Positions 44,347 through 54,224 of a stretch of 64,000 nucleotides of DNA are shown here, in pieces. Every line of letters begins with the position of its first letter. Position 1 is the stretch's first letter. The notes beneath the pieces were generated by a model that worked only from the letters and a program-made list of their open reading frames with translations, was not told where the DNA came from and made no database searches. This stretch comes from Amorphophallus konjac (Eukaryota > Streptophyta > Magnoliopsida > Alismatales > Araceae). Made by a program: the position numbers and the translations under genes. The stretch is from positions 296,472,642 through 296,536,641 of the forward strand of contig CM040123.1 of NCBI GenBank assembly GCA_022559845.1, in the 5' to 3' direction.

Positions 44347-46497
44347 TTAAGCAGAGTGATTTGGAACCCAAGATGAGTTGGGTCCAAAGACGTTATTCAA
44401 ATCTCTAAGCATATGTTTAGGAATCCAGATTTGCTTCAACATGGTTTTCTCTGGCACCTTTACTTCAGGTTTATTGAAATTATAACCGGGGTTATGTCCA
44501 GCTGGTCTGGAGAAGTAAACTCTATTCCAGTCATTGGGCTTCCCATTCCTGGGATACCTCCTGTGAGCTTGTTGATTAACAGATTTTTGAGGATGATAGT
44601 TATTTCTCCAGTACATCCTGGTTGGACCCATCTGTTTGTAGTAATTCCAGCTTTTATTCTGATCCACTTGCTTGGTCCATCTACAATTTATGTTCTGGTG
44701 AGTGGGCTTAGTGAAGTTCTTCACAAAATTCATTCCCATTTTAAATGATCGACCAACACTGTTTGTTAAATTTTCTTTCAGACGTTGAGCTCCTTGACTG
44801 CTATTTGAGCTGGATGGTGTGTCCAGCTTCTCTTTTCCCTTCTCTGGGCAGAAGGTGGTGGTTTTGAATTGAAGGGGTCTCTTGTTAGTTGGGTCATAGC
44901 CTAGACCCTCCCTATTGAAGTTAACCCTTGTCCCTAGTATAGCATCCAAACTTGTTTTTCCTTGAACAAATTTTTCCAAAACCTTCTGTTTGTCTTCCAG
45001 CTCTTTTTGAAGAGACTCAAAATTTTTTAAAAGTTCAGCGTTCACTTTCTTAACAGTTTCATATTTCTCTGAGTTCACTCTATTTTCATTCAGGCTTTCT
45101 TCAATTTTGATTTTGAGTTCGTTAAGCTGGGTGTGACTCTCCTGGTTTTCTTCCTTGAGCTTTTCATTTTCTTTTCTTAGGGAAGTCATTTCTTCTAATT
45201 CTTCTTTTAGTTTCTGATTTTCCTCACAGACTTGGGTTTGTTCTTCAACATTGGTATTGAATTTTCTCTTCAGAACCCTATGCTCTTTACTAAGTGAATT
45301 GAACTTATCTAATAATTCAGCATAGGTATCTTCCCAGTCATCAATAGAAAAAATTTCAAAGACATTTGTTACCTCATCTTCTCTATTTGCCATTAGGCAA
45401 ATTCCTTCTTCATACTCCTCTGAGGAAGTGCTTTTCGGATCTTCTTCCTCATCGCTCCACGTGCAGACCATTGCCTGTGGCTTCTTCTTTTTCTGCACCT
45501 TTGAGCTCTTCTTCTGAAAGTAGGGACCCTTCTTCTGGAGATCTGGGCATTCCCCTTTCATGTGTCCCTGTTTGTTGCAATGAAAACAAGTCAGTCTCTT
45601 AGTATTTCTATCCTTGTTATTGCTAGATTCAACGTTCTTAGTAAAGGAGTATGGCTTCTTCCTCCTAATGATCTTCCCCTTAGTCCTTATAAATTTACTG
45701 AATTGTCGAGTGAGCATTGCCTGCTCCTCCTGGTCGAGATCGGAAAAAAACATCGGACTCACTGCTGCTGCTCCCGCTGCTGCTACCCTTGTTGCGGGAT
45801 GCCCTGAGAGCGATATTCTTGCCCTTCCTGTCACTTCCTTCACCACCTCTTTTAAAGTTCATCTTATAGGTCATGAGGGATCCTATGAGTTCAGTCACAG
45901 TCATAGTCGTTAGATCCTTTGACTCTTCTATCACGATGGCCTTAGTGTGCCATGCTGGGGTTAGAGATCTAAGTATCTTCCTGACTACATCTGCCTCAGC
46001 CATCTCTTTCCCTAGCCCCTTAAGAGTATTCGTGATCAAAGACAACCTGACATACATTTCAGTGATGGTCTCCTCTGGTTTCATCTTAAACAATTCATAC
46101 TTAGAGGTGTAGAGATTTACCTTTGTGGCTTTCACTTGAGCTGTACCTTCGTAGATTAGTTGCAGCTCATCCCACATTCGCTTGGCCGTCTTGTAGGCTG
46201 ATATGCGGGCGTAATCATCTGGGTGAACAGCACACTGATGATGTTCAGGGCCGTCCAGTTAAGTGAAGACAACTTGACATGATCATCTGTCCATGCGTCC
46301 TCGTTCGGTGGCAGATCATACAGCCCTGTAGTGATTTCCCTCCACAGCTTGTGGCTCTGTGCCCTGATGAACACCTCCATCCTATTTTTCCAGAAGAGAT
46401 AGTTATTACCATCAAAGAATGGAGGGTGACTAATAGATTGTCCCTCAGGCATGAAACTTCGAGGACCATTAGGATTACCCTGACCGTTGGCCCACAT
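44347..46497 (-). pseudogene. gag: Element F gag with coiled-coil tail (two compensating frameshifts)
   Basis: The start at 46497 (MWANGQGNPNGPRSFMPEGQ) is 11 bases inside the PBS. The capsid domain has WKNRMEVFIRAQSHKLW and, after a one-base loss near 46232, MWDELQLIYEGTAQV to LIGSLMTYKMNFK in another frame. At a T7 run (plus-strand A run 45744-45750) the reading returns to the first frame: EEQAMLTRQFSKF, knuckle CFHCNKQGHMKGEC, acidic EEYEEGICLMA, a coiled coil of about 130 residues, VNFNREGLGYDPTNKRP, and a basic Tyr/Asn-rich C-terminus to the TAA at 44347. The long tail is a Sirevirus trait. Assembly error in the homopolymer is possible. Confidence 0.9.
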
Positions 46498-46507
46498 GAT
46501 GACAACC

Positions 46508-46520
46508 CGCTCTGATACCA
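46508..46520 (-). other. Element F primer binding site
   Basis: The minus-strand TTGGTATCAGAGC two bases inside the 5' LTR end. Confidence 0.9.
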
Positions 46521-47415
46521 ATTGATATGCGCAGCGTAGAGTGATATAGAAGGGGGGGGATGAATAGATCACTCCCTAAAATTAATAATCCAGCGATAAA
46601 CCACAACTTCGTTTATAAACCCTTCAGATACATCAAAAAGTATTGCTAAAGCAGTCAATAACTATGAATGAGTATGTAAGTGATATCGAGAGGGCTATTC
46701 ACGGTGAAGCAAAATGTCGAGCAAAGGAGGAGCAACACAACAATAACAAACAACCCACAGAAGAGACAGAGAGTTTTTAAGGTGGTTCGATTGTAGTCCA
46801 CAATCTACATCCACCCCTCACTCCAAACCAGAGTGAGGCTTCTACTAGCAACAGCTAGAACAGCAGACTCAGTCTGCAAACATATGCTGCCGAACAGCTT
46901 GACCAACCAAGGGAAACAAATCCCTCAACCCAAACTCTACAACCCACAGAGCTTGACACCTGGACCTGCTACCCACAAGACCAGAACCGGAGACGAATCT
47001 CCCTTCCTCCAAACCGGAGGGAACCTGCTAGTGACAGCCCATCACTGGCAAACCAGAGATCACAGATCTCTCTTCCTCTGTAGCCCAGAGGGAAACCGGA
47101 GAATCTCTCCCTTCCTCCGAACACTGGAGGGTAACAATATGAGATGACAAAAGATGAAATGAAAACAGAAAATTAGTACAATCGAAGAACGACAATCGTT
47201 TCTAAAAATCAAGAACAATGTAGCTTCCGAAGAAGCAGATCTTCACAGTCACAGACTCTTCTCTCTCTCAAGGACTTTTCTCTTAGATCATTTCTCTCAA
47301 ATCATTTCTCTCTGTCTTCTCTCTGGAATGTGGAGGCTCTCTCTATTCTTCTTCTGCTCAGGGACTCATCTTCTCAGCTTTTTTCCAGTTCACCTCTTCT
47401 GATCGCAGAGGACTT

Positions 47416-47425
47416 CCTTTTATAT
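47416..47425 (-). promoter_or_regulatory. Putative TATA box driving element F
   Basis: The minus-strand ATATAAAAGG downstream of the U3 repeats; a transcript would start near 47385 and run leftward. Confidence 0.6.
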
Positions 47426-47609
47426 GGCTTCTGACCTGAATTCCATGACTTCACTCGTGTGGCGTGAGTGGGGCTCGTTCCCTTCTTTTCCAGAGCAACC
47501 TCGGATCACGTGCCAGGTACCAACCTCGGATCACGTGCCCAATCATCAGCTTGACCCAATCTGTAGGAAGAGAAAGAAGGATGTATCGAGTTAGTTCAGG
47601 CTTTTAACA

Positions 47610-48640
47610 AAGTGTGTATAAACATGATGCAGCATTGAGTGTATGGACTTAGTGTCCAAGCGAGAGCTATGTACATACTTGTTTTGAACAATGCACAAAG
47701 CATATAGGAGTGTGTGTACATTGACGATGAGTGCTCGGGCGTGCTGTCAAGTAATGTACAGACTTGATGAGAACGATGCATGAACAAGCCATAGCAAATG
47801 TATAGACTTAATCGATGCAAACACAGGCTGTACACACTTTGATTGCGTGCATGAGAAAGTAGTGTACAGACTTGCTGTGAAGAACAATGCCCAAATGCAG
47901 TGTATGGACTTAGAATGAATGAGAAAGTAATGTATAGACTTGCACGAGCAGGCGACAATGTATAGACTTGATGCAGCTGCAAAGCAACAATGTGCAGACT
48001 TTACCGATGTACAGACTTCACGCGATGAATAGACTTAGTGTTCTGAACGTAGGTAAAGATAAGGAGTGTATAGACTTGAACCCGTGCATGCTATGCATGC
48101 GGATGTATAGACTTGTGTTATGCAGCCAAACTATATACATACTTGATGAGGCGCTAAGGGAGACAGAGCTGGCTGTACAGACTTTGAGAGACGATGCATT
48201 GTAGGCAAACGCTGTACAGACTTTGAGAGAGATGATGCATGAGACGATGCATGCACAAGATTGTACAGACTTGGTCTTACAATGTGTAGACTTGGCCAAC
48301 TATCAATTGATGGATGTATAGACTTTATGAATGCATATGCCAAGACCATGTACAGACTTGAAGTGGCATGCAGCAGACGATGTACAGCCATGGCTCATGA
48401 ATGTATAGACTTTGCCAGCGCCAAGTCGATGTACAGACTCTGCGAGCGCCAGGCCGATGTTAGACTTTACAAGCGCCAAGTCGATGTACAGACTTTGCGA
48501 GCGCCTGGACCATGTATAGACTTAGTGTCTCATGCAACCAGACAAGTGAATGCATAGGCAATGTACAGACTTAGTGCAAACGGGATGTGCAGACTTTGTA
48601 GCATGTATGCGAGACAATGTTTAGACTTGATTGATGATGC
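47610..48640 (-). repeat. Degenerate tandem repeat in F's U3 (5' LTR)
   Basis: The same irregular TGTATAGACTT repeats as in the 3' LTR, directly upstream of the TATA box. Confidence 0.88.
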
Positions 48641-48717
48641 ATGCATTGATCTAGAGATAGAAACATATTGATTTATAGTGTGAGACATCATCAAAACCGT
48701 AGGGATGCAACACCATC

Positions 48718-49735
48718 TGTACTTGCCTGGTAGCTGTTGTTGTATGCAAACTCGACCAAAGACAAGTGATCATGCCAGCTTCCACCAAAATCAATGATGC
48801 AAGCTCTGAGCATATCTTCTACTACCTGATTTGTTCTCTCGGTCTGACCATCCATCTGAGGATGAAAGGTTGTACTAAAGTTGAGTCTTATCCCCAACGA
48901 ATGTTGTAGACCCTTCCAAAAATGAGAGGTAAAACGAGGGTCTTGGTCAGACACGATTGAAACAGGAACTCCATGTAGTCTGACTATCTCCTTGATGTAC
49001 AGTGCAGCAAGAACGTCAATTGACCATCGGCTCTTGATTGGCAAGAAATGTGCCGACTTGGTCAATCGGTCTATGATGACCCAAATTCCATCATGTCCTC
49101 CTTTAGATTTAGACAGTCTCATTATAAAGTCCATACCGATATCCTCCCACTTCCACTTGGGAATATCAAGAGGATGAAGCTTACCGGCAGGTCTTTGGTG
49201 TTCCACCTTAACTTACTGACAAGTGAGACAATGAGATACAAAATCCGCTACCTCTCTTTTCATGTTAGGCCACCGAAATGTCCGCTTCAAGTCTTGGTAC
49301 ATCTTGGTAGATCCAGGATGAATCGTGTACCTTGACCTGTGAGCTTCTTCTAATATCTTCCTCTTCAATTCTACACAATCTGGTACACAAGTTCTTTCTC
49401 TTAATAATAGTCTTCCATCTGTTGCAAGTTTGAAATCAGATTGCTCTTTTATCTTGCCCTTGATTTCCACTAATACCGGGTCATTGTCTTGAAGACCTTG
49501 TATTTCAGAGAGTAGATCGGGTCGTATCCTCATATGTGATAGAGTAATACACCGGTTCTCCTTGTCTATACTTATGCTAAGTCTAGAAAATTATTCTTCT
49601 ACTCCTGAATCATACAATTGGCTAATAACGCTCTTGACTTTCGACTGAGGGCATCGGCTACAGGATTACCCTTTCCAGGATGATATAGGATTGTGAAGTC
49701 GAAGTCCTTGAGATATTCCAACCAACGTATCTGTC
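48718..49735 (-). pseudogene. pol: Element C RNase H end and integrase N-terminus/core (broken)
   Basis: 49599-49735 reads HMRQIRWLEYLKDFDF and GNPVADALSRK, the end of RNase H. 49213-49533 has the integrase zinc domain (HRSRYTIHPGSTKMYQDL ... CLTCQ). 48718-49206 has the catalytic core: GMDFIMRLSKSKGGHDGIWV, SDQDPRFTSHFW, and HPQMDGQTERTNQVVEDML with the glutamate. Stops lie at 49599 and 49213. F then interrupts after YNNSYQAST, and the domain continues at 37666. Confidence 0.87.
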
Positions 49736-49740
49736 TCATA
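49736..49740. other. Target site duplication of solo LTR H, left copy
   Basis: TCATA here is repeated at 51357-51361. Confidence 0.88.
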
Positions 49741-49923
49741 TGTTGTGCCCCTATGGTCATTTGAGTTATTTGATATTCATGGTTTTGATAATGGCTAAAC
49801 ACTATAAGTCATTGTTGTTTTCCACTCTCATATGACTGACATATGTGATGCTTTTTTTATGACAGGTAAGCCAATGAATGGACAAGGAATGGAGTGGAGA
49901 TAAAAAATGTGAAAGCTCAATTA

Positions 49924-50022
49924 TTGCGCCCTCGCACGCGGATCGACCTGCGCGGTCAGGTCGCGGGGGTCAAGGGGGCAGCACCCCTTGCGGGGGTTTC
50001 CGGGGGCGGAGCCCCTGGAACC
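49924..50022 (+). repeat. GC-rich inverted-repeat island in LTR H
   Basis: In an AT-rich LTR this 100-base block has GGTCGCGGGGGTCAAGGGGG, GCACCCCTTGCGGGGG and GGGGGCGGAGCCCCTGG, nested self-complementary C and G runs. Confidence 0.75.
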
Positions 50023-50159
50023 AAATTTAGAAATGCTCAAATGATCTAATGCATAAACCAAACCCAAAAATGCATGGAATTGATAAGGACATGAGTATCT
50101 TGACTTATGGACATGTTTCTTTGGGCTAACACTTCATTTTTGCAGGTATAGGTCTTTCC

Positions 50160-50336
50160 AGTCGACCAACACACCTTGGCCGGTCGACCAGTTCTTCCAG
50201 AAACGTGAAACTCCAATTTTTACAGGTTTCGGTCGACCGCCCCTAGGTGTTCGGTCGACCGGTTTTGCCAGAGATGAAAAATCCACCGACTGTAAAATTC
50301 CGGTTGACCGCCCCATGCCTTCCGGTCGACCGCCAG
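50160..50336 (+). repeat. Twinned GTCGAC repeats in LTR H
   Basis: Three units of about 65 bases each have two GGTCGACC-like words (pairs near 50161/50182, 50231/50254 and 50302/50323) upstream of the TATA box. Confidence 0.78.
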
Positions 50337-50474
50337 CCCCGAGGCCCCCTTTTGTTGACTTTTGTTTCAAGCTCGAGGAGAGGTCTTTCTACCCATTTGT
50401 TTAACCCCAAAGTCACTCAATCCCCCATGGATTGTGGATCTGGTATGGGAGATGTCCAAGGACCATTTAAAGTC

Positions 50475-50481
50475 TATAAAA
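50475..50481 (+). promoter_or_regulatory. Putative TATA box of LTR H
   Basis: TATAAAA within GTCTATAAAACC. Confidence 0.6.
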
Positions 50482-51067
50482 CCAACACATGAGGGGTTAG
50501 AAACCCTAAGGCTTCAATTGGAACAAGAGAGATCAAGGAGGCTAGAGGAGGTGATTCACAGATACTGTAGCACCTCCGTGAACAGTGCTTCGGGCTGGAG
50601 TTCTTCATCCATCCAAGGTGATTCAAGCTTGTTTTTGAAGCCATCAACCTCCAAGAGAAGTGCAGAAGCAAGCAAGGCTATCAAGGTGATCCAAGGAAGC
50701 TGATTTCACAAGGTTTTCAAGGGAGATCAAATCTGCATCCTTTATCTTCTTCATCAACTCAAGGTGATCCGAGGAAGATCATTTCACAAGGAAGAAGATA
50801 CCATTGAAGAATCAGATTCAAGCTCCAGTAATCTCAGACAAGATCTTTTCTCTTTGAGCATATTCTATATCTTGTTTGAGTGTTTTCATATTTGTTCTCT
50901 TTCCATTTCATTCAATCATTTGAAACTAAAGATCGTCCCTACCGGTGGTTAGTAGGAAGGTAATCGGAAGTTATCCGATCTGCGGTGTTGACGTCTCTAC
51001 CTGTGGTTAGTAGGAAGGCAATCAGAGGTCTTTTCGATTTACGGTTCAGTGCGTGGCACTAGTGGAG

Positions 51068-51087
51068 CCTCACCGGATTTGGTGAGG
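51068..51087 (+). promoter_or_regulatory. Conserved LTR stem-loop of H
   Basis: CCTCACC/GGTGAGG followed by GGTGGACGTAGG and ACCACCTTAAAATC. Confidence 0.6.
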
Positions 51088-51361
51088 GGTGGACGTAGGA
51101 TTGGGGATTAAGTCCGAACCACCTTAAAATCTCGTGTGTTGTGGTTTGCTTGTGCGATTGCTTTGTGTTAGATGCATGCTTAGGTTCAATATTTATATTA
51201 CGTAATCATCTTGCTAAGTAAATCATTTGTGTCCTTCGTTAAGCTAGTTATATTCCGCTACTATTATCATCATCTAGCTTTAAAGAGGGTTACATTACGA
51301 AAAGAGGGGCAGAACTATTCACCCCTCCCCTCTAGATCCGCTATCCACTACTCAACATCAT

Positions 51362-52053
51362 ATTCAATTCTTTTGAGAGAAGAGATACTTGAGACTCTTA
51401 TGATCGGAGTATACAATGAATTGCACTCCGTACAGGTAATGTCTCCAGATCTTCAATGCAAACACTACCGCAGCCAATTCTAGGTCATGGACGACTGGGT
51501 AGTTCTCTTCATGCTTCTTCAGTTGTCGGGAAGAGTAAGCTATGACTTTTCCTTGTTGCATCAATACACATCCGAGGCCAATGCCAGATTCATCGGTATA
51601 AACCTCGAATTGTTCTCCTTCAATTGATAAGGCCAAGATCGGGGCAGTAGTCAAGTGATCTTTTAGAGCTTGGAAGCTTCTTTCACAATCTTCGCTCCAT
51701 TCATAACGGATCTCTTTGCGGGTTAGCCTAGTAAGCGACACGGCGATTTTTAAGAAATCCTTAATGAATCGCCTGTAATAGCCTGCAAGACCCAAGAAAC
51801 TCCGGATCTCGCTAGCATTGGTTGGTCTTTCCCAATTCTTCACAACTTCAACCTTTGAGGGATCTACTGATAACCCATCCTTGGAAATTATATGTCATAG
51901 GAAGGATACTTCTTCTAGCCAGAATTCACATTTGCTAAGCTTTGCATATGACTGATTTGTCCTCAATATCTGTAATGCCATCCTCAAATGCTCGTCATGC
52001 TCTTCCTTGGTCTTCGAATATATTAATATGTCATCAATAAAGACCACCACGAA
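51362..52053 (-). pseudogene. pol: Element C RT catalytic part and RNase H (broken)
   Basis: After a TAG at 52051-52053 the same frame reads [18 protein letters not shown], with the RT catalytic FIDD. A TGA follows near 51896, then 51364-51843 with [15 protein letters not shown], an RNase H start ([18 protein letters not shown]) and DHKSLKYLF. The frame breaks again just before solo LTR H. Confidence 0.87.
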
Positions 52054-53139
52054 CTAATCTAGATGAGGCTTGAATATGCTATTCATCAAGTGCATAAAAG
52101 CGGCAGGGGCATTCGTTAGTTCGAAAGGCATAACAACAAATTCATAGTGCCCATACCAGCTCCTGAACGCGGTCTTATGAATGTCCTCATCTTTGATTCT
52201 CAGTTGGTGATATCCTGACCTGAGATCAATCTTCAAGAAATACTTAGATCCAGATATCTGATCAAACAATTCATCGATTCTCGAAAGTGGATACTTATTT
52301 TTGAGAGTGAGATGATTCAACTGTCGATAGTCGATACATAACCTCATGGATCCATCCTTCTTCTTTACAAATAATACAGGCACTCCCCACGGGGAAGTGC
52401 TTGGTCTGATAAATCCCTTCTTTAGAAGCTCCATCAATTGTTCCTTTAACTCCCTGAGCTCGGAAGGGGACATCTTATAAGGTGCCTTAAAAATTGGACC
52501 AGCACCAGGGACCAGGTCGATGGTGAAGGCCACTTCTCTTTGTGGGGGTAATGCAGGCAAATCTTCTGGAAATACATCTGGAAACTCCTGAACTACCGGG
52601 ATGTCTTCTATCTTGGTCTCTTTAGTCTCCTGTATGGTGACAAAAGCAAGGAAGGAAACACATCCTTTCTTTATAAGCTTGCTAGCTCGGAGAGCCGAAA
52701 TAAGAGGTGACTTGTTCCGACTCTTGGGGCTAGTGTAGACAAGTTCCGGAAACTCTTTAAAAGTTACATTGCCTTCACGGCAATCAACGATGGCCTTATG
52801 TGTAGATAGCCAATCAGCTCCTAAGATAACATCGTATCCTTTTAAATATAGACATATCAAGTATGCTGGCAGATTTTTCCCTTTTACCATAACTGTAAAA
52901 TTGGAATAGTGGTGTGAGATCTTGGATTCATTTCCGAGTGGGGTTGTAATTACTAGATCTATCCACTTCGGTTCCATAGGTAATGGATCAATGAACTTCT
53001 TTGAAACAAAAGAGTGCGATGCACTGGTATCAAACAAGACATGAGCATGCTTGGAACAAATCTTGAGTGTACCTTCCACTAGTCTGCCTTCCTCCTGTTC
53101 TGCCTCTTGAAGAGCTTGCAGACGTGCATTCTTCTTCAC
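52054..53139 (-). pseudogene. pol: Element C protease and N-terminal RT
   Basis: This 361-codon open stretch starts in the gag-protease linker. The protease reads [14 protein letters not shown], with serine in place of the usual active-site glycine (DSGA/DTGA), then [14 protein letters not shown] begins [20 protein letters not shown] and continues through [41 protein letters not shown] and [15 protein letters not shown] to the stop before FIDD. Confidence 0.88.
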
Positions 53140-54053
53140 CGGGCGCTTTTCATCTCTGGCTTGATCATTGAGTAACAGACAATCGGGAATTCGATGTTCG
53201 CGGCTCCCACAACGGAGGCAAGCTCCGAGTCTTCTCCAGCATTCCTCGGCCCTATGGCCGGTCTTGTCATAATGTTTACACTCCTCTTTAGAAGGTGTGG
53301 TAGTAATGGAGAAAGGTTTAGTCTTCTTAAACTTTTTCTCTTGGGAGGAGTACCTCCATCGTTGGTTCTCTTTTTATTGAAGGAGGGTTTGAAAGTACCC
53401 GAGCTAGTAACATGCTCCTTCTTGTCCTTCCCACGGATTTTGTCGGACAACTCCGTGGCATCTTCTAATAGTTGAGCTCTTCGAACCATATCTGAATAGA
53501 CTAGAATGTCCATCGGTGCCAGTTGTGTGATATATTGGGGTCGAAGCCCATTGAGAAATCTTCTTGCTTTCATCTTCTCGGTGCTTACTAAATGTTTCGC
53601 ATACCTTGACAGCCTAGAGAATTGGGCCTCATATTCGGCCACTGACAGAGTCTCTGTTTGAGTGAGGCAAATTCTGCGGCTTTCTTCTATTGCACTCGGT
53701 CGAAAAAGTATTTGTCATTGAAGTACTCGGTGAACTCAAACCATGTGATGGGTTCTTCACCTAGGGTGGCTTCTACAGACTCCCACCAGGAATGGGAGTC
53801 TCTTTGCTAGCAATACCTTCTCTTCATCCGTGCATTGCATAACACGGAATATCCTTTCCACTTCTCGGAGCCAATGCTCGGCATCATCGGGATCTGATGA
53901 GCCAACGAACCTTGGTGGGTTCATATTTCTGAAACTACGGTGGAGATCACCAGCTCCACGGTTCCCCGCGCCTTGCGCCACTTGCTGTAGCGCCTGTGTC
54001 ATGCCTTGAATAGTGTGTTGCATGTTACGCCACTGAGCACATTCGACAGCCAT
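53136..54053 (-). pseudogene. gag: Element C gag (broken)
   Basis: The start at 54053 gives MAVECAQWRNMQHTIQGMTQ, closely like the array Gag (MAAERAQWREMQRTV). 53757-54053 holds the capsid start, and 53136-53642 its continuation (AEYEAQFSRLSRYAKHLVST ... RRAQLLEDA). In a shifted frame near 53170-53285 there are two knuckles, [14 protein letters not shown] and [14 protein letters not shown], with the same ECW..LG.C spacing as the array. Stops and shifts lie near 53757, 53690 and 53400. Confidence 0.88.
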
Positions 54054-54200
54054 CTTCCTACAATTATTAAGATAACTATGTTAATATGTAATTATCTAAA
54101 GGTTCTAGTTTCTAATTTAACTTAACCCTTGGCTCTACCCAATCTCACCGGGTAAAGGTTTAAACCTATCCTTGGACTTGGGTTACTAGGAATTGAATAT

Positions 54201-54217
54201 CCTAGGCTTTGATACCA
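54201..54217 (-). other. Element C primer binding site
   Basis: The minus-strand TGGTATCAAAGCCTAGG, six or seven bases after the LTR end GGCATGACA. The array reads TGGTATCAGAGCCTAGG at the same place. Confidence 0.82.
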
Positions 54218-54224
54218 CAAAATC

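Larger units (their letters stand above)
37672..48712 (-). mobile_element. Element F: nearly complete Sirevirus-type copia retrotransposon (11,041 bases)
   Basis: Two closely matching LTRs of about 2.19 kb flank gag and pol on the minus strand, with a perfect CCATC duplication. The LTRs differ only at scattered positions and in the length of a G-run, so this is one of the younger insertions. Coding damage is light: two gag frameshifts that cancel, one stop in pol, and one in-frame RT deletion. Confidence 0.95.
46523..48712 (-). repeat. Element F 5' LTR (2190 bases)
   Basis: The minus-strand start is TGTTGCATCCCTACGG and the end GCATATCA, followed by the PBS. Its modules match the 3' LTR, with C-tract hairpin at 46539-46574, stem-loop at 46816-46838, TATA at 47416-47425 and U3 repeats at 47610-48640. 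Confidence 0.94.
49741..51356 (+). mobile_element. Solo LTR H (Sirevirus-type, 1616 bases)
   Basis: It runs from TGTTGTGCCCC to CTACTCAACA with a TCATA duplication, inside C's RNase H. Order: a GC-rich inverted-repeat island (49924-50022), twinned GTCGAC repeats (50160-50336), TATA box (50475), leader with CCTAC/GTAGG and ATCGGA/TCCGAT hairpins, conserved stem-loop (51068-51087), and a C-tract module (51312-51338) whose stem carries a mismatch. No internal region remains. Confidence 0.9.

Noticed and set aside
49741..49802. Apparent N-terminal extension of C's RNase H fragment
   Set aside because: These codons lie inside solo LTR H. The TCATA duplication and the TGTT...AACA ends place the boundary at 49740/49741.
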